From Oscillospiraceae bacterium (GTDB taxonomy: Bacteria > Bacillota > Clostridia > Oscillospirales > Oscillospiraceae): 64,000 nucleotides of DNA. Every line of letters starts with the position of its first letter. Position 1 is the first letter of the stretch. A model generated the notes under the pieces. That model had not been told where the DNA came from. It saw only the letters and a program-made list of their open reading frames with translations, and did no database searches. The stretch is taken from contig SVMD01000003.1 in assembly GCA_015067615.1 (NCBI GenBank), positions 1-64,000 of the forward strand, in the 5' to 3' direction. Below are positions 15,877 through 25,300 of this stretch, piece after piece. Position numbers and translations under genes: made by a program.

Positions 15877-18798
15877 TTACTTTTTATACAGCATCCGGAT
15901 GGAATTCAGCACACACAGCATGGCAACGCCGGAATCGGCGAAGACTGCCAGCCACATGGAGGCGAAGCCCAGCAGGCCCAGGATCATGACCGCGAACTTG
16001 ATGACCAGGGCGAAGATCACGTTCTGCCAGGCGATGGAATTGGTCTGAGCGGCGATCTCCAGGGCTTCGGGAATGGCATCCACGGAAGATGTCATGAACA
16101 CCACGTCAGCAGCCTCAATGGCGGCGTCGGCGCCGCTGCCCATGGCCGCGCCCACATCGGCACCGGCCAGCACGGGGGCATCGTTGATGCCGTCGCCCAC
16201 GAACATGGCAGCGCCCTTCTCCTTCCGGACGGTGCGCAGCCGGTCCAGCTTCTGGTGGGGCAGCAGCTTGGCGTGGACCTCCTGGATACCCACGGCCTTT
16301 GCTACGGCCTGAGCGGTGTCCTCGCCGTCGCCGGTGAGCATCACGGTGGCGATACCGTTGCCCTTCAGCCGGGCGATGGCCTCCTTCGCGCCCTCCTTGA
16401 TGGTGTCGGAGATCACCAGGAAGCCCATAAACCGGTCGTCGATGGCCACCAGCACGCAGGTGCCGGTCTCGTCGGACACGGGATCAAACCGGATCCCGGC
16501 GGTCCGGAGCAGCGCGTCGTTGCCGCAGAGGACGGTCTTACCGTCTACTTTGGCCCGGATGCCCTGGCCGGGGATCTCCTCCAGATCATCGGGGGTGAAC
16601 AGCGCCATACCCCGCTCCTTGGCGGCGGCAACAATGCTCTGGGCGATGGGGTGGGTGGAATTCTGCTCACAGCTGGCGCAGAGCTTCAGGATATCGTGAC
16701 CGCCGGCCACCTTCTGGACCCGGAAGTCGCCCTTTGTGATGGTGCCGGTCTTGTCCATGACTACGGCCTTGACCTTGCTCATGGCCTCGATGGACACGCC
16801 GCCCTTGAAGAGGATGCCCTGCTTGCTTCCCTTGCCGATGCCGGAGAAGAAGGCCAGAGGAACGCTGAGAACCAGGGCGCAGGGACAGCTCATGACAAGG
16901 AAACTCAGGGCCGTGTAGACCCAGTGGTTCCAGTCGCCGGTGAGAACCGAGGGGATAATGGCCGTGGCGGCAGCGATGCCAACCACCGCGGGGGTGTACA
17001 CCCGGGCAAAGCGGGTGATGAAACGGTCGATCTTCGGCTTGCTGGCGGCAGCGTTTTCCACGCTGTCCAGGATCCGGGTGACCATGGACTCGGACAGAAT
17101 CTTCTCCACCCGGATGACGATCTGACCGGTGGTGTTCACACAGCCGGAGGTAACGGCGCTGCCGGGCTCCACATGGACAGGCACAGGCTCGCCGGTGATG
17201 GGTGCGGTATCAATGCGGCTGTCGCCCCGGACAACGGTGCCATCCAGGGGGATCCGGTCGCCGGGCCGGACCAGCAGCAGGTCACCCACCTCAGCTTCCG
17301 CAGCGGGAATCACGGAAACATCCTCGCCCTCCAGCAGATTCACTACCTCGGGACGCAGGTCCACCGCGTCCATGATCTGGCTGCGGCTGCGTTCCACTGC
17401 CCGGTGTTCGAAATACTCGCCCACCCGGTAGAAGAGCATGACGCCCACGGCCTCGGGGTACTCGCCGATGAAGAAGGCGCCGATGGTGGCGATGCTCATG
17501 AGGAAATTCTCATCGAACACATGTCCCCGGGTCAGATTCTTCATGGCAGTAGCTACCACATCCCGGCCCAGGATCACATATGCCGCGATGCAGCAGAGGA
17601 TCATAGGAAGCTTCATGCCAAAGCCGTCCAGGATCAGACCCAGGACGAAGAGACCCGCGCCAATCAGGATGCCACGCAGTTCCTTACTCTGCTCCCGGTG
17701 GTTATTCTGTGCTTTGGTAGGAGCTTCCTGCTCCCGGGCCTCAATGGTCACCTCATGCTCCACGGTCTGGGCGATTTTGGTCAGCTCCGGGATCAGGGCG
17801 TCGGGATTTTCCGCCACCAGCCGCAGCTGCTTGGTGGCAAAGGTGATGGAAGCGAACTCCACCCCGGGATGGGCGTTGAATTTTGCCTCCATCTTGGCGG
17901 CGCAGTTGGCGCAGCCAAGGTTTACCATATTGTAGATCTTCTGAACACCCTTGCCGCTGGGAACATGGTGGTGCTCGTGATGATGCTCATGGTCGTGCTC
18001 ATGGTCGTGATGATGACCACAACCGCACTCATGATGCTCCTCATGTTCATGGTGATGGCCACACTTGCACTCATGGTCGTGCTCATGCTCATGATGATGG
18101 CCGCAGCCGCATTCATGGTCGTGCTCATGTTCATGGTGATGACCGCAGCCGCACTCATGATGCTCCTCATGTTCATGGTGATGGCCGCACTTGCACTCAT
18201 GGTCGTGATGATGACCACAACCGCACTCATGATGCTCCTCATGGTCATGGTGGTGGCCACAGTCGCACTCGTGATGCTCCTCATGCTCATGGTGGTGACC
18301 ACAGCCGCACTCGTGGTCGTGCTCATGCTCGTGATGATGACCGCAGCCGCACTCGTGGTGCTCCTCGTGCTCATGGTGGTGACCGCACTTACACTCATGG
18401 TCGTGCTCATGGTCGTGATGATGACCACAACCGCACTCATGATGCTCCTCATGTTCATGGTGATGGCCGCACTTGCACTCGTGGTCGTGCTCATGCTCAT
18501 GGTGATGGCCGCAACCGCATTCATGGTCGTGGGCATGATGGTGGCTGTGCTTCCGTTCCCGGTGGGAGGTATGGGCCGCATCCCGGGGGGTGATCACCAC
18601 TTCCCCCTCCACCTTCCGGGCAATCTCCGTCAGTTCGGGGATCAGAGCGTCCGGGTCCGCAGCGGTCAGCCGCAGCTGCTTGGTGGCGAAGGTGATGATG
18701 GCCTCCTCCACCTGGGGGTGGGCGTTGAATTTTGCCTCGATCTTGGCAGCGCAGTTGGCGCAGTCCAAGTTCTCGATGATGTATATCTTCCGGGGCAT
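15877..18798 (-). CDS. cadA: P1B-type heavy-metal ATPase (Zn/Cd/Pb type) with giant His/Cys repeat
   Basis: A 973-residue metal-exporting ATPase of the plasma membrane. Two HMA domains (DCANC at 12-16, GCANC at 295-299) bracket a linker of almost 200 residues (84-278) made of about 13 tandem copies of a 14-residue unit such as HECGCGHHHEHEHD. The membrane metal site is CPC (638-640) in the form CPCALVLS, typical of Zn/Cd/Pb pumps; phosphorylation site DKTGT with D682; hinge GDGINDAPVLAGADVG. The start has AAGGAGG eight bases upstream. It is controlled by a near-consensus promoter with an ArsR/SmtB-like palindrome just downstream, but no regulator gene adjoins. Family function (export of Zn, Cd or Pb) is established; the metal here is inferred. 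Confidence 0.95.
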   Translation of the reverse strand: MPRKIYIIENLDCANCAAKIEAKFNAHPQVEEAIITFATKQLRLTAADPDALIPELTEIARKVEGEVVITPRDAAHTSHRERKHSHHHAHDHECGCGHHHEHEHDHECKCGHHHEHEEHHECGCGHHHDHEHDHECKCGHHHEHEEHHECGCGHHHEHEHDHECGCGHHHEHEEHHECDCGHHHDHEEHHECGCGHHHDHECKCGHHHEHEEHHECGCGHHHEHEHDHECGCGHHHEHEHDHECKCGHHHEHEEHHECGCGHHHDHEHDHEHHHEHHHVPSGKGVQKIYNMVNLGCANCAAKMEAKFNAHPGVEFASITFATKQLRLVAENPDALIPELTKIAQTVEHEVTIEAREQEAPTKAQNNHREQSKELRGILIGAGLFVLGLILDGFGMKLPMILCCIAAYVILGRDVVATAMKNLTRGHVFDENFLMSIATIGAFFIGEYPEAVGVMLFYRVGEYFEHRAVERSRSQIMDAVDLRPEVVNLLEGEDVSVIPAAEAEVGDLLLVRPGDRIPLDGTVVRGDSRIDTAPITGEPVPVHVEPGSAVTSGCVNTTGQIVIRVEKILSESMVTRILDSVENAAASKPKIDRFITRFARVYTPAVVGIAAATAIIPSVLTGDWNHWVYTALSFLVMSCPCALVLSVPLAFFSGIGKGSKQGILFKGGVSIEAMSKVKAVVMDKTGTITKGDFRVQKVAGGHDILKLCASCEQNSTHPIAQSIVAAAKERGMALFTPDDLEEIPGQGIRAKVDGKTVLCGNDALLRTAGIRFDPVSDETGTCVLVAIDDRFMGFLVISDTIKEGAKEAIARLKGNGIATVMLTGDGEDTAQAVAKAVGIQEVHAKLLPHQKLDRLRTVRKEKGAAMFVGDGINDAPVLAGADVGAAMGSGADAAIEAADVVFMTSSVDAIPEALEIAAQTNSIAWQNVIFALVIKFAVMILGLLGFASMWLAVFADSGVAMLCVLNSIRMLYKK
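17965..18525 (-). repeat. Coding minisatellite of about 42 bp, 13 units, His/Cys-rich
   Basis: Thirteen in-frame units, 42 bp each except unit 8 (30 bp), encode HEC-x-CGHHH-[ED]-HE-[HE]-[HD], with x = G, K or D. The E-x variants EEH and EHD alternate irregularly, suggesting expansion by unequal crossing-over. Confidence 0.93.
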
Positions 18799-18822
18799 CG
18801 GGCTACCTCCTTATTTCTATAT

Positions 18823-18838
18823 ATGAGCAATCGCTCAT
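18823..18838 (-). promoter_or_regulatory. ArsR/SmtB-like operator
   Basis: Perfect inverted repeat ATGAGC-AATC-GCTCAT spanning the expected transcription start of the metal ATPase gene, 25 bases ahead of its start codon. The form resembles operators of CadC/SmtB-type metal sensors. Confidence 0.6.
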
Positions 18839-18849
18839 GTGTTTCTTTC

Positions 18850-18878
18850 AGTATACCCCCATATATCCCCCCTGTCAA
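18850..18878 (-). promoter_or_regulatory. Promoter of the metal ATPase gene
   Basis: Minus strand: TTGACA (18873-18878), 17 bases, TATACT (18850-18855). Confidence 0.88.
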
Positions 18879-18907
18879 GACACTTTCACAAAAATCGATT
18901 TTTGATG

Positions 18908-19083
18908 GAAATTATCGTTTAGCTTCCCAAAGGCTCCCCTTGAGGGGAGCTGGCACGGCATAGCCGTGACTGAGGGGTGAAAGGTTGGAGTTATCAAAGG
19001 TTTTCGGCTTTCACCCCTCCGGCCCTACGGGCCACCTCCCCTCAAGGGGAGGCATGGCAGCTGCGCCGCTAAACGACAATTCA
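18908..19083 (+). repeat. Terminal-inverted-repeat element, copy B
   Basis: Starts GAAATTATCGTTTA, ends TAAACGACAATTCA. Internal hairpins CTCCCCTTGAGGGGAG, GGCACGGCATAGCCGTG and CCGGCCCTACGGGCC. Sequence subfamily with copy C, which lies in the opposite orientation 1.2 kb away on the other side of serA. Together with the ATPase promoter and the serA terminator it fills the 327-base gap. Confidence 0.88.
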
Positions 19084-19093
19084 ACGCAAAAAA

Positions 19094-19117
19094 CCGCCGG
19101 GCAGCTTTGCCCGGCGG
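19094..19117 (-). terminator. Terminator of serA
   Basis: Stem CCGCCGGGCA / TGCCCGGCGG, loop GCTT, preceded on the plus strand by AAAAAA, i.e. a T-tract on the minus strand. Confidence 0.9.
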
Positions 19118-19125
19118 CTTAGTGT

Positions 19126-20289
19126 TTACTTGATGACGCGCACCCGGATGACACCGTCGATCTTTTTCAGATCGTCGATGAACTCGGGGCTGCTGGGGGA
19201 ATCCAGGTCCAGCATGGTGTAGGCGTAGTCGCCCCGGGACCGGTTCAGCAGGTCGGAGATATTGATGCCGTCCTCGGCCACGATGGTAGTGAACCGGGAG
19301 AGCATATTGGGAACATTCTTGTGCAGGATGCAGACACGGCCTGCCTTGGTACAGATGCCCATGTCGCAGTTGGGGTAGTTGACGGAATTGACGATATTGC
19401 CGTTTTCCAGGTAATCCATCACCTGCCGGACAGCCATCCTGGCGCAGTTGTCCTCGCTCTCCTCGGTGGAGGCGCCCAGGTGGGGAATGGCGATGCAGCC
19501 GGGCATATTGGCGGTCTTGGGGTTGGGGAAGTCGGTGACGTACTTGGCAACCTTGCCGGAGGCCAGGGCTTCGGCCATGGCATCGTCGTCAACCAATGCG
19601 TCCCGGGCAAAGTTCAGGATGATCACGCCGTCCTTCATCTTGGAAAGGGCCTCGGCGTCGATCATATGCCGGGTGGCGTCCATCAGGGGCACATGGAGGG
19701 TGATGATGTCGGCAATGGCGAACACTTCCTCCCGGGTCTTGACCCGCTGAACGTGCCGGTCCAGGTGCCAGGCAGCCTCCACGGAGATGTGGGGGTCGCA
19801 GCCGTAGACATCCATGCCCAGCTTCCGGGCCCGGTTGGCCAGGGGGCCGCCGATGGCGCCCAGGCCGAAGATTCCCAGCTTCTTGCCCCGGATCTCATGG
19901 CCGGCAAACTGGCTTTTGCCCTTTTCCACCAGCTTGGCCACATCGGGGCTTTCCCTGATACTCTTAACCCAGTTGATACCGCCCACGATATCCCGGCAGG
20001 CCAGCAGCATACCGCACAGGGCCAGCTCCATAACAGAGTTGGCATTGGCACCGGGGGTGTTGAAAACCACGATGCCCTGATCGGCACAGGAGGTCAGGGG
20101 GATGTTGTTGACGCCGGCACCGGCACGGGCCACGGCCAGCAGGTTTTCCGGCAGCTCCATCTCATGCATATTGGCAGAGCGGACCAGCAGGGCGTCAGCT
20201 GCCGCCAGATCATCGGCAACGGCATAGTCCTCGGTCCACAGCTCGGTACCCTTGGGGGAGATCTTATTTAGATAATGAATATGTTTCAT
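19126..20289 (-). CDS. serA: D-3-phosphoglycerate dehydrogenase with ACT domain
   Basis: A 387-residue NAD-dependent enzyme opening serine synthesis by oxidising 3-phosphoglycerate. Substrate domain up to about 100, then the NAD fold with GLGAIGGPLANRARKLG (142 onward), LHVPLMDATRHMI, NFARDALVDDDAM and the catalytic IPHLGASTEE. The last 75 residues (NMLSRFTTIVAEDGINISDLLNRSR) form an ACT domain, the usual site of serine feedback. GGAGG sits 9 bases before the ATG. It follows serC on the same strand, separated by repeat copy C; no separate promoter was found, so serC-serA co-transcription through the repeat is likely. Confidence 0.96.
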   Translation of the reverse strand: MKHIHYLNKISPKGTELWTEDYAVADDLAAADALLVRSANMHEMELPENLLAVARAGAGVNNIPLTSCADQGIVVFNTPGANANSVMELALCGMLLACRDIVGGINWVKSIRESPDVAKLVEKGKSQFAGHEIRGKKLGIFGLGAIGGPLANRARKLGMDVYGCDPHISVEAAWHLDRHVQRVKTREEVFAIADIITLHVPLMDATRHMIDAEALSKMKDGVIILNFARDALVDDDAMAEALASGKVAKYVTDFPNPKTANMPGCIAIPHLGASTEESEDNCARMAVRQVMDYLENGNIVNSVNYPNCDMGICTKAGRVCILHKNVPNMLSRFTTIVAEDGINISDLLNRSRGDYAYTMLDLDSPSSPEFIDDLKKIDGVIRVRVIK

Positions 20290-20325
20290 GAGGGGTTTCC
20301 TCCCTTTTCAGTAATGGTGATGGGG

Positions 20326-20504
20326 AAAATTATCGGTTAGCGGCGGACCACCGCCTTGCCTCTTCCTTGAGGGGAGGTGGCCCATAGGGCCGGAGGGGTG
20401 AAAGCCGAAACCCTTGTCTAACGCCATCCTTTCACCCCTCAGTCACGGCTATGCCGTGCCAGCTCCCCTCAAGGGGAGCCTTTGAGAAGCTAAACGATAA
20501 TTTA
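20326..20504 (-). repeat. Terminal-inverted-repeat element, copy C, inside the serC-serA unit
   Basis: Starts AAAATTATCGGTTA and ends TAAACGATAATTTA. Reverse orientation relative to copy B (here GGGGTGAAAG precedes the CTTTCACCCCTCAGTCACGG arm). The last three bases of its terminus (20502-20504) are the serC stop codon. Confidence 0.88.
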
Positions 20505-21584
20505 ACTGTTCTCTTCCTCGAATTTCTGCATGAAGGCAACCAGCTTCTCCACACCCTCGATGGGCATGGCGTTATAGATGCTGGCACGCATACCGCCGAC
20601 GGTTCTGTGACCCTTCAGGTTCACGAAACCGGCCTTTTCGGCCTCCTTGACGAATTTGGCGTCCATGTCGGCGTCACCGGTGACGAAGGGCACGTTCATG
20701 AGAGAGCGGTCCTTCTTCTCCACGGTGCCCTTGAAGAGCTTGCTCTGGTCCAGGAAATCGTAGAGGATTTTGGCCTTCTTTTCGTTGTATGCCTTCATTG
20801 CCTCCAGGCCGCCCTGGGCTTTCAGCCACTTGAAGACCTTGCCGCAGATGTAAATGCCGTAGGCGGGAGGCGTATTGTACAGGGAGCCTGCGTCTGCATG
20901 GGTCTTGTAGCGCAGCATAGTGGGGGTGCCGGGGAGCACATCTTCCGTGATCAGGTCCTCCCGGATGATGACGATGACCACACCGGCGGGGCCGATATTC
21001 TTCTGAACGCCGCCGTAGATGACGCCGTACTTGGTCACGTCCACCGGCTCAGAAAGGAAGCAGGAGGACACATCCGCCACCAGGGTCTTGCCCTTGGTAT
21101 TGGGCAGGGTATGGAACTTGGTGCCGTAGATGGTGTTGTTCTCGCAGATATAGACATAATCCGCGTCCTCGGAAATGGGCAAACATGAGCAGTCGGGGAT
21201 GTAGGAGAAGGTCTTGTCGGCGGAAGAGGCGATGGCGTTGGCCTTGCCGTAGAGCTTTGCCTCGGCGTAAGCCTTCTTTGCCCACTGGCCGGTGATGATA
21301 TAGTCGGCCACGCCGTTTTTCATCAGGTTCATGGGGATCATGGCGAACTGCTGGCTGGCGCCGCCCTGCAGGAACAGGACCTTGTAGTTATCGGGAATGT
21401 TCATCAGCTCACGCAGGTCTGCCTCTGCCTCGTTGAGGATATTCTGATAGGTCTTAGATCGGTGGCTCATCTCCATAACTGACATGCCGGAGCCCTTGTA
21501 ATCGAGCATCTCTGCGGCTGCCTCCTGCAAGACCTCTTCCGGCAATACGGCCGGGCCTGCGGAAAAATTGTAAACTCTGGACAT
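20502..21584 (-). CDS. serC: Phosphoserine aminotransferase
   Basis: A 360-residue PLP enzyme that transaminates 3-phosphohydroxypyruvate with glutamate, second step of serine synthesis and also usable in pyridoxal phosphate synthesis. Motifs: NFSAGPAVLP at the N-terminus, MEMSHRSKTY, FLQGGASQQF (cofactor phosphate), the PLP lysine K195 in YGGVQKNIGPAG, and the C-terminal KGHRTVGGMRASIYNAMP. AGGAGG precedes the ATG. The stop codon is contributed by the terminal inverted repeat of copy C. Phosphoserine phosphatase is not in the window. Confidence 0.97.
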   Translation of the reverse strand: MSRVYNFSAGPAVLPEEVLQEAAAEMLDYKGSGMSVMEMSHRSKTYQNILNEAEADLRELMNIPDNYKVLFLQGGASQQFAMIPMNLMKNGVADYIITGQWAKKAYAEAKLYGKANAIASSADKTFSYIPDCSCLPISEDADYVYICENNTIYGTKFHTLPNTKGKTLVADVSSCFLSEPVDVTKYGVIYGGVQKNIGPAGVVIVIIREDLITEDVLPGTPTMLRYKTHADAGSLYNTPPAYGIYICGKVFKWLKAQGGLEAMKAYNEKKAKILYDFLDQSKLFKGTVEKKDRSLMNVPFVTGDADMDAKFVKEAEKAGFVNLKGHRTVGGMRASIYNAMPIEGVEKLVAFMQKFEEENS

Positions 21585-21641
21585 AAGCGTACCTCCTGAA
21601 ATCGTTTCCGTATGTGGCGCACAAATGTACGCCGTTCACAT

Positions 21642-21670
21642 ATTCTACCATTTTTATCGATTAAAAACAA
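21642..21670 (-). promoter_or_regulatory. Promoter of serC
   Basis: Minus strand: TTGTTT (21665-21670), 17 bases, TAGAAT (21642-21647). Confidence 0.6.
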
Positions 21671-21734
21671 TATGCTAAACCCACAGAAAAGCCATTGCCG
21701 AAAGGCAAAAAATCGTCATTTCCACGATTTTGTG

Positions 21735-21763
21735 TTTCCAGTGGATGGAAGCTGTGGTATACT
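21735..21763 (+). promoter_or_regulatory. Promoter of the DNA glycosylase gene
   Basis: TATACT (21758-21763), 17 bases after a weak TTTCCA -35. The TTTCCA/TGGAA pair around the -35 forms a small inverted repeat. Confidence 0.5.
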
Positions 21764-21785
21764 GGCCTCAAAAGGAGGAGATCGC

Positions 21786-22292
21786 ATGAACCGGCTTCCC
21801 TATGAATTTTACCACCGGCCCTGCGACCAGGTTGCCCGGGACCTGGTGGGCAAGGTTATCGTCCGGGGCGATATTCGGCTGCGGATTTCGGAAACCGAGG
21901 TCTACTGGGGCGAAAACGACACCGCCTGTCATGCTCACAAAGGTCGCACCAAACGCACCGAGGTACTCTATGCGCCCGCCGGCACCATTTATGTGTATCT
22001 GTGCTACGGCATCCACTGGCTGCTGAACATCGTCACCGGCGAGGAGAATGATCCCCAGGCGGTGCTGATCCGGGCCTGCCGAGAAGCCCCGGGGCCCGGA
22101 AAGCTGACCAAAATGCTGGGCATCACCGGGGAATATAACCGAAAAAGCATCCTGGAAACACCGGATTTCCGGATTGAGGATGACGGCTTCCGCTGTGAAA
22201 TCATTCCGGACAGGCGGGTGGGTATCGGCTACGCTTCAGAGGAAGATCAGGCCCGGCTCTGGCGGTTCAAAATTAAGAAAGTTTCGGATTGA
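21786..22292 (+). CDS. DNA-3-methyladenine glycosylase, Aag/MPG type
   Basis: A 168-residue base-excision-repair enzyme removing alkylated and deaminated purines. Family landmarks: VARDLVGKVIV, the catalytic glutamate in RISETEVYWGENDTACHAHKG (E near residue 40), RTEVLYAPAGTIYVYLCYGIHWLLNIV with the intercalating tyrosine, and AVLIRACREAPGPGKLTKMLGI. It is shorter than the usual 190-200 residues at the C-terminal end but the active-site core is complete. AGGAGG is 6-7 bases from the ATG. The promoter of the next gene overlaps its stop codon. Confidence 0.95.
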   Translation: MNRLPYEFYHRPCDQVARDLVGKVIVRGDIRLRISETEVYWGENDTACHAHKGRTKRTEVLYAPAGTIYVYLCYGIHWLLNIVTGEENDPQAVLIRACREAPGPGKLTKMLGITGEYNRKSILETPDFRIEDDGFRCEIIPDRRVGIGYASEEDQARLWRFKIKKVSD

Positions 22293-22317
22293 TATTTCCA
22301 TTTCCATGTGTTAGAAT
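22289..22317 (+). promoter_or_regulatory. Promoter of the CotH-VTC-DUF4956 operon
   Basis: TTGATA (22289-22294), 17 bases, TAGAAT (22312-22317), overlapping the stop codon of the glycosylase gene, 55 bases before the GTG start. Confidence 0.65.
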
Positions 22318-22371
22318 GTAATTTACTGCAAGATTCTGCAAATTCCGCACACTTTGAAAGGAGGAGATCCA

Positions 22372-25300
22372 GTGAAGCGCGGCTATAAATTTCTGGCTTT
22401 CCTGCTCTGCCTGGTGCTGTTTGGCACAGCACTGTATCTTTCCTTTTTCCTGTCCCGGGACGATGTGGGCGATTTCCACGGCGACGGCACAGGCCATATC
22501 GTATTGAGCGAGATTCTCCCCAGTAACCGCACCTACCCCAACCGGAAGGGAGAATATCTGGACTATATCGAACTGCGCAATCTCACCGCCACCCCCACGG
22601 ACATTTCCGGCTACATGCTCTCCGATGCACTGGATTCCATTGGTTACACCTTCCCCAAGGGCACCATCCTGCCCGCCTACGGCTATATCGCCGTCTGGTG
22701 TGATAAGACCTGTGACACCGGTGAATACGCGGCCTTCGGTATTTCCAGCAAGGGAACCGACACCATTTTCCTGTACAACAGCGCCAATGTCATGGTGGAC
22801 AGCATCTCCCTGCCCCGGATGAACGACAATATGCCCCTGATCCGTCTGGACAGCGGCGAGTGGGAAACCGGCAGTCAAGCTACCCCCGGCTTCGAGAACA
22901 CCCCCGAGGGCTTCGACAAATGGCTGAATGCCATGGGTGCCCTGGATAAGATCGACATCGTTATCAGCGAGGTCATGACCGCCAACGAATGCACCGCTTT
23001 GGATGCAGACGGCACCGTCTGCGACTGGGTGGAGCTATGGAACACCGGCGACACCGACATTGACCTGAGCGGCGCTTACTTAAGCGACGATCCCGCCGAT
23101 GCCTTTAAATGGCAGATCCCCCAGATGACCATTCCTGCCTCCCAGCGGATCCTGATCCGCTGCGCCGGCGCCGGCGCCACTGCAAATGACGCCACCTTCG
23201 CCCTGCCCCGCTCCGGCTGCACTGTGGTACTCACCGGCAGTATGGGCAACACGATCTGCAAGGTGGAAATTCCTCAGATTGGCCGGGATACCTCCTGGGC
23301 ACTCCAGACCGACGGCACCTATGCCCAGAGCATGGAAGCCACTCCGGGCTTTGAGAACAATGCCGAAGGCTATAATCACTGGCTGGCCGCCGTCAATCCC
23401 GCTGACATTCAGGTGGTCATCAACGAGGTCATGACCGCCAACTTCAGCACCATTACCAACGCCGCCGGTGAGCTGTGCGACTGGGTGGAGCTTAAAAACG
23501 TAGGTTCCTCCGCAGCTGACCTTTCCGGCTGTTACTTAAGCGACGACCCGGACAACAGAAGCCAGTTCCAGATTGCCGAACTGGTCCTGCAGCCCGGTGA
23601 AACCGCCCTGATCCGCTGCGGCGGCATCGATCCCGCTGCCGGAGAAGCCACCTTCTCCCTGAAGAAGAGCGGCTGCACCCTGATCCTCACCGGCAGCGTC
23701 GGCAATGTCCTGACCCAGCTGGATGTCCCCGCTCTGGAGGATGACCGCAGCTGGGCTCTGGAGGAGGACGGCACCTATGTCTCCACCTCCCATCCCACCC
23801 CCGGATATCCCAACACCGACCAGGGCTGGGCCGATTACCAGCTGACAAAGCCCGCCCCTGAGGGCCCCCTGATGATCAGCGAGGTCATGCCCTCCAATTC
23901 CCTGTACCTGGTTCAGGCCGACGGAAAATGCTACGACTGGGTCGAGCTGGTCAACCAGTCCGACAGCCCCCTGAATCTCAAGGACTTCGCCCTGAGCAAT
24001 GACCCCGGTTATCCGGACATGATGGTTCTTCCGGACCGGACTCTGGCGCCCGGAGAGCGGATCATCATCATCTGTTCCGGCAATACGGAGCTCACCGGCG
24101 AAACCATCCACGCACCCTTCACCCTGAGCCGTCAGGAGAGCTGGGTATACGTGGTGAACCTGAACGGCGGATTCTCCGACTTCATGCACATCTACGATGT
24201 GCCCTATCAGGGAAGCGTCGGCAGGGTAACCGGCGAAAGCGGTACCTATTACTTCACCAAGCCAACCCCGGGTACCGAAAACGGCACCGGGGTTGCCTTT
24301 ATTTCCGAAGCCCCCACCCTGGAAACCCCTGACGGCGTATACAACGACATCAAAACCCTGGATGTGGTCCTCAGCGGCCCCAGCGAGATTCGATACACCA
24401 CCGACGGCAGCCTCCCCACCGCAACCTCCAAGCTGTACACCGGCCCCATCAGCCTGAAATCCACCACGGTTATCCGGGCTGCATCCTTTGAAAAGGACAA
24501 GCTGCCCAGTGATGCCATCACCGCCGCCTACATCATCAACGAAAATCACACTCTTCCGGTAATCAGCATCGCTGTGGATCCGGAGGAGATGTTCGGCGGC
24601 GCCGGCATCCACACCAATTATTATAGCGAGCGGGAAATCCCCTGCAATCTGATCCTTTTCGAAGGTGACGAAGGCTTCAATATTGACTGCGGCATCAAAA
24701 TGTTCGGCCACATGGGCCTGAAAAACCCCAAAAAGAGCTTCAAGGTCAATTTCCGGGGCCGCTACGGCGAAGATCTGCTGCAGTATCCCGTCTATGGTCC
24801 CGACGCACCCCAGTATTACGATTCTCTGGTGGTCCGGGCGGGACAGGATTATCCTCTGTCCATCTTCCGGGATGAGCTGTTTACCTCTCTGGCCCGGGAC
24901 ATTGGCAACAACACCCTCGCCCAGGAGGATAAATACAGCATTCTCTACATCAACGGCCGCTACTGGGGCATCTACTGCCTGAAGGAGGCCTACTGTGAGA
25001 CCATGATCGCCAACCACTATGGCGTCAGTCAGGACAGCGTAGAGATCATCCAGGCCCCTGTGGATAACGAATACGGCACGGAGATTCTGGAGCTGATCGG
25101 CGACTGCTGGAAGAGCGACATGAATGACCCTGAGGACTGGGCCCGAATCTCCAGCCAGGTGGATGTGGACAGCCTCATCGACTGGATGATCATGGAGGCC
25201 TACTCCACCAACACCGACACCCAGCAGAACCTGCGCTATTTCCGCAGCACGGAAATGGGCAACAAGTGGATGCTGGCCTACTACGACATCGACTGGGGCT

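Noticed and set aside
17965-18525. Tandem repeats resembling a CRISPR array
   Set aside because: Units are contiguous 42-bp in-frame repeats without unique spacers, inside a gene.
15820-18963. A 1047-codon plus-strand frame over the metal ATPase gene
   Set aside because: Its MMVVLM/HAHDDG-like runs are the reverse complement of the His/Cys repeat; the minus-strand frame encodes a full P-type ATPase.
21597-21610. A cre-like sequence TGAAATCGTTTCCG upstream of serC
   Set aside because: It overlaps the ribosome binding site rather than the promoter and fits the consensus less well; serine synthesis is not an expected target.
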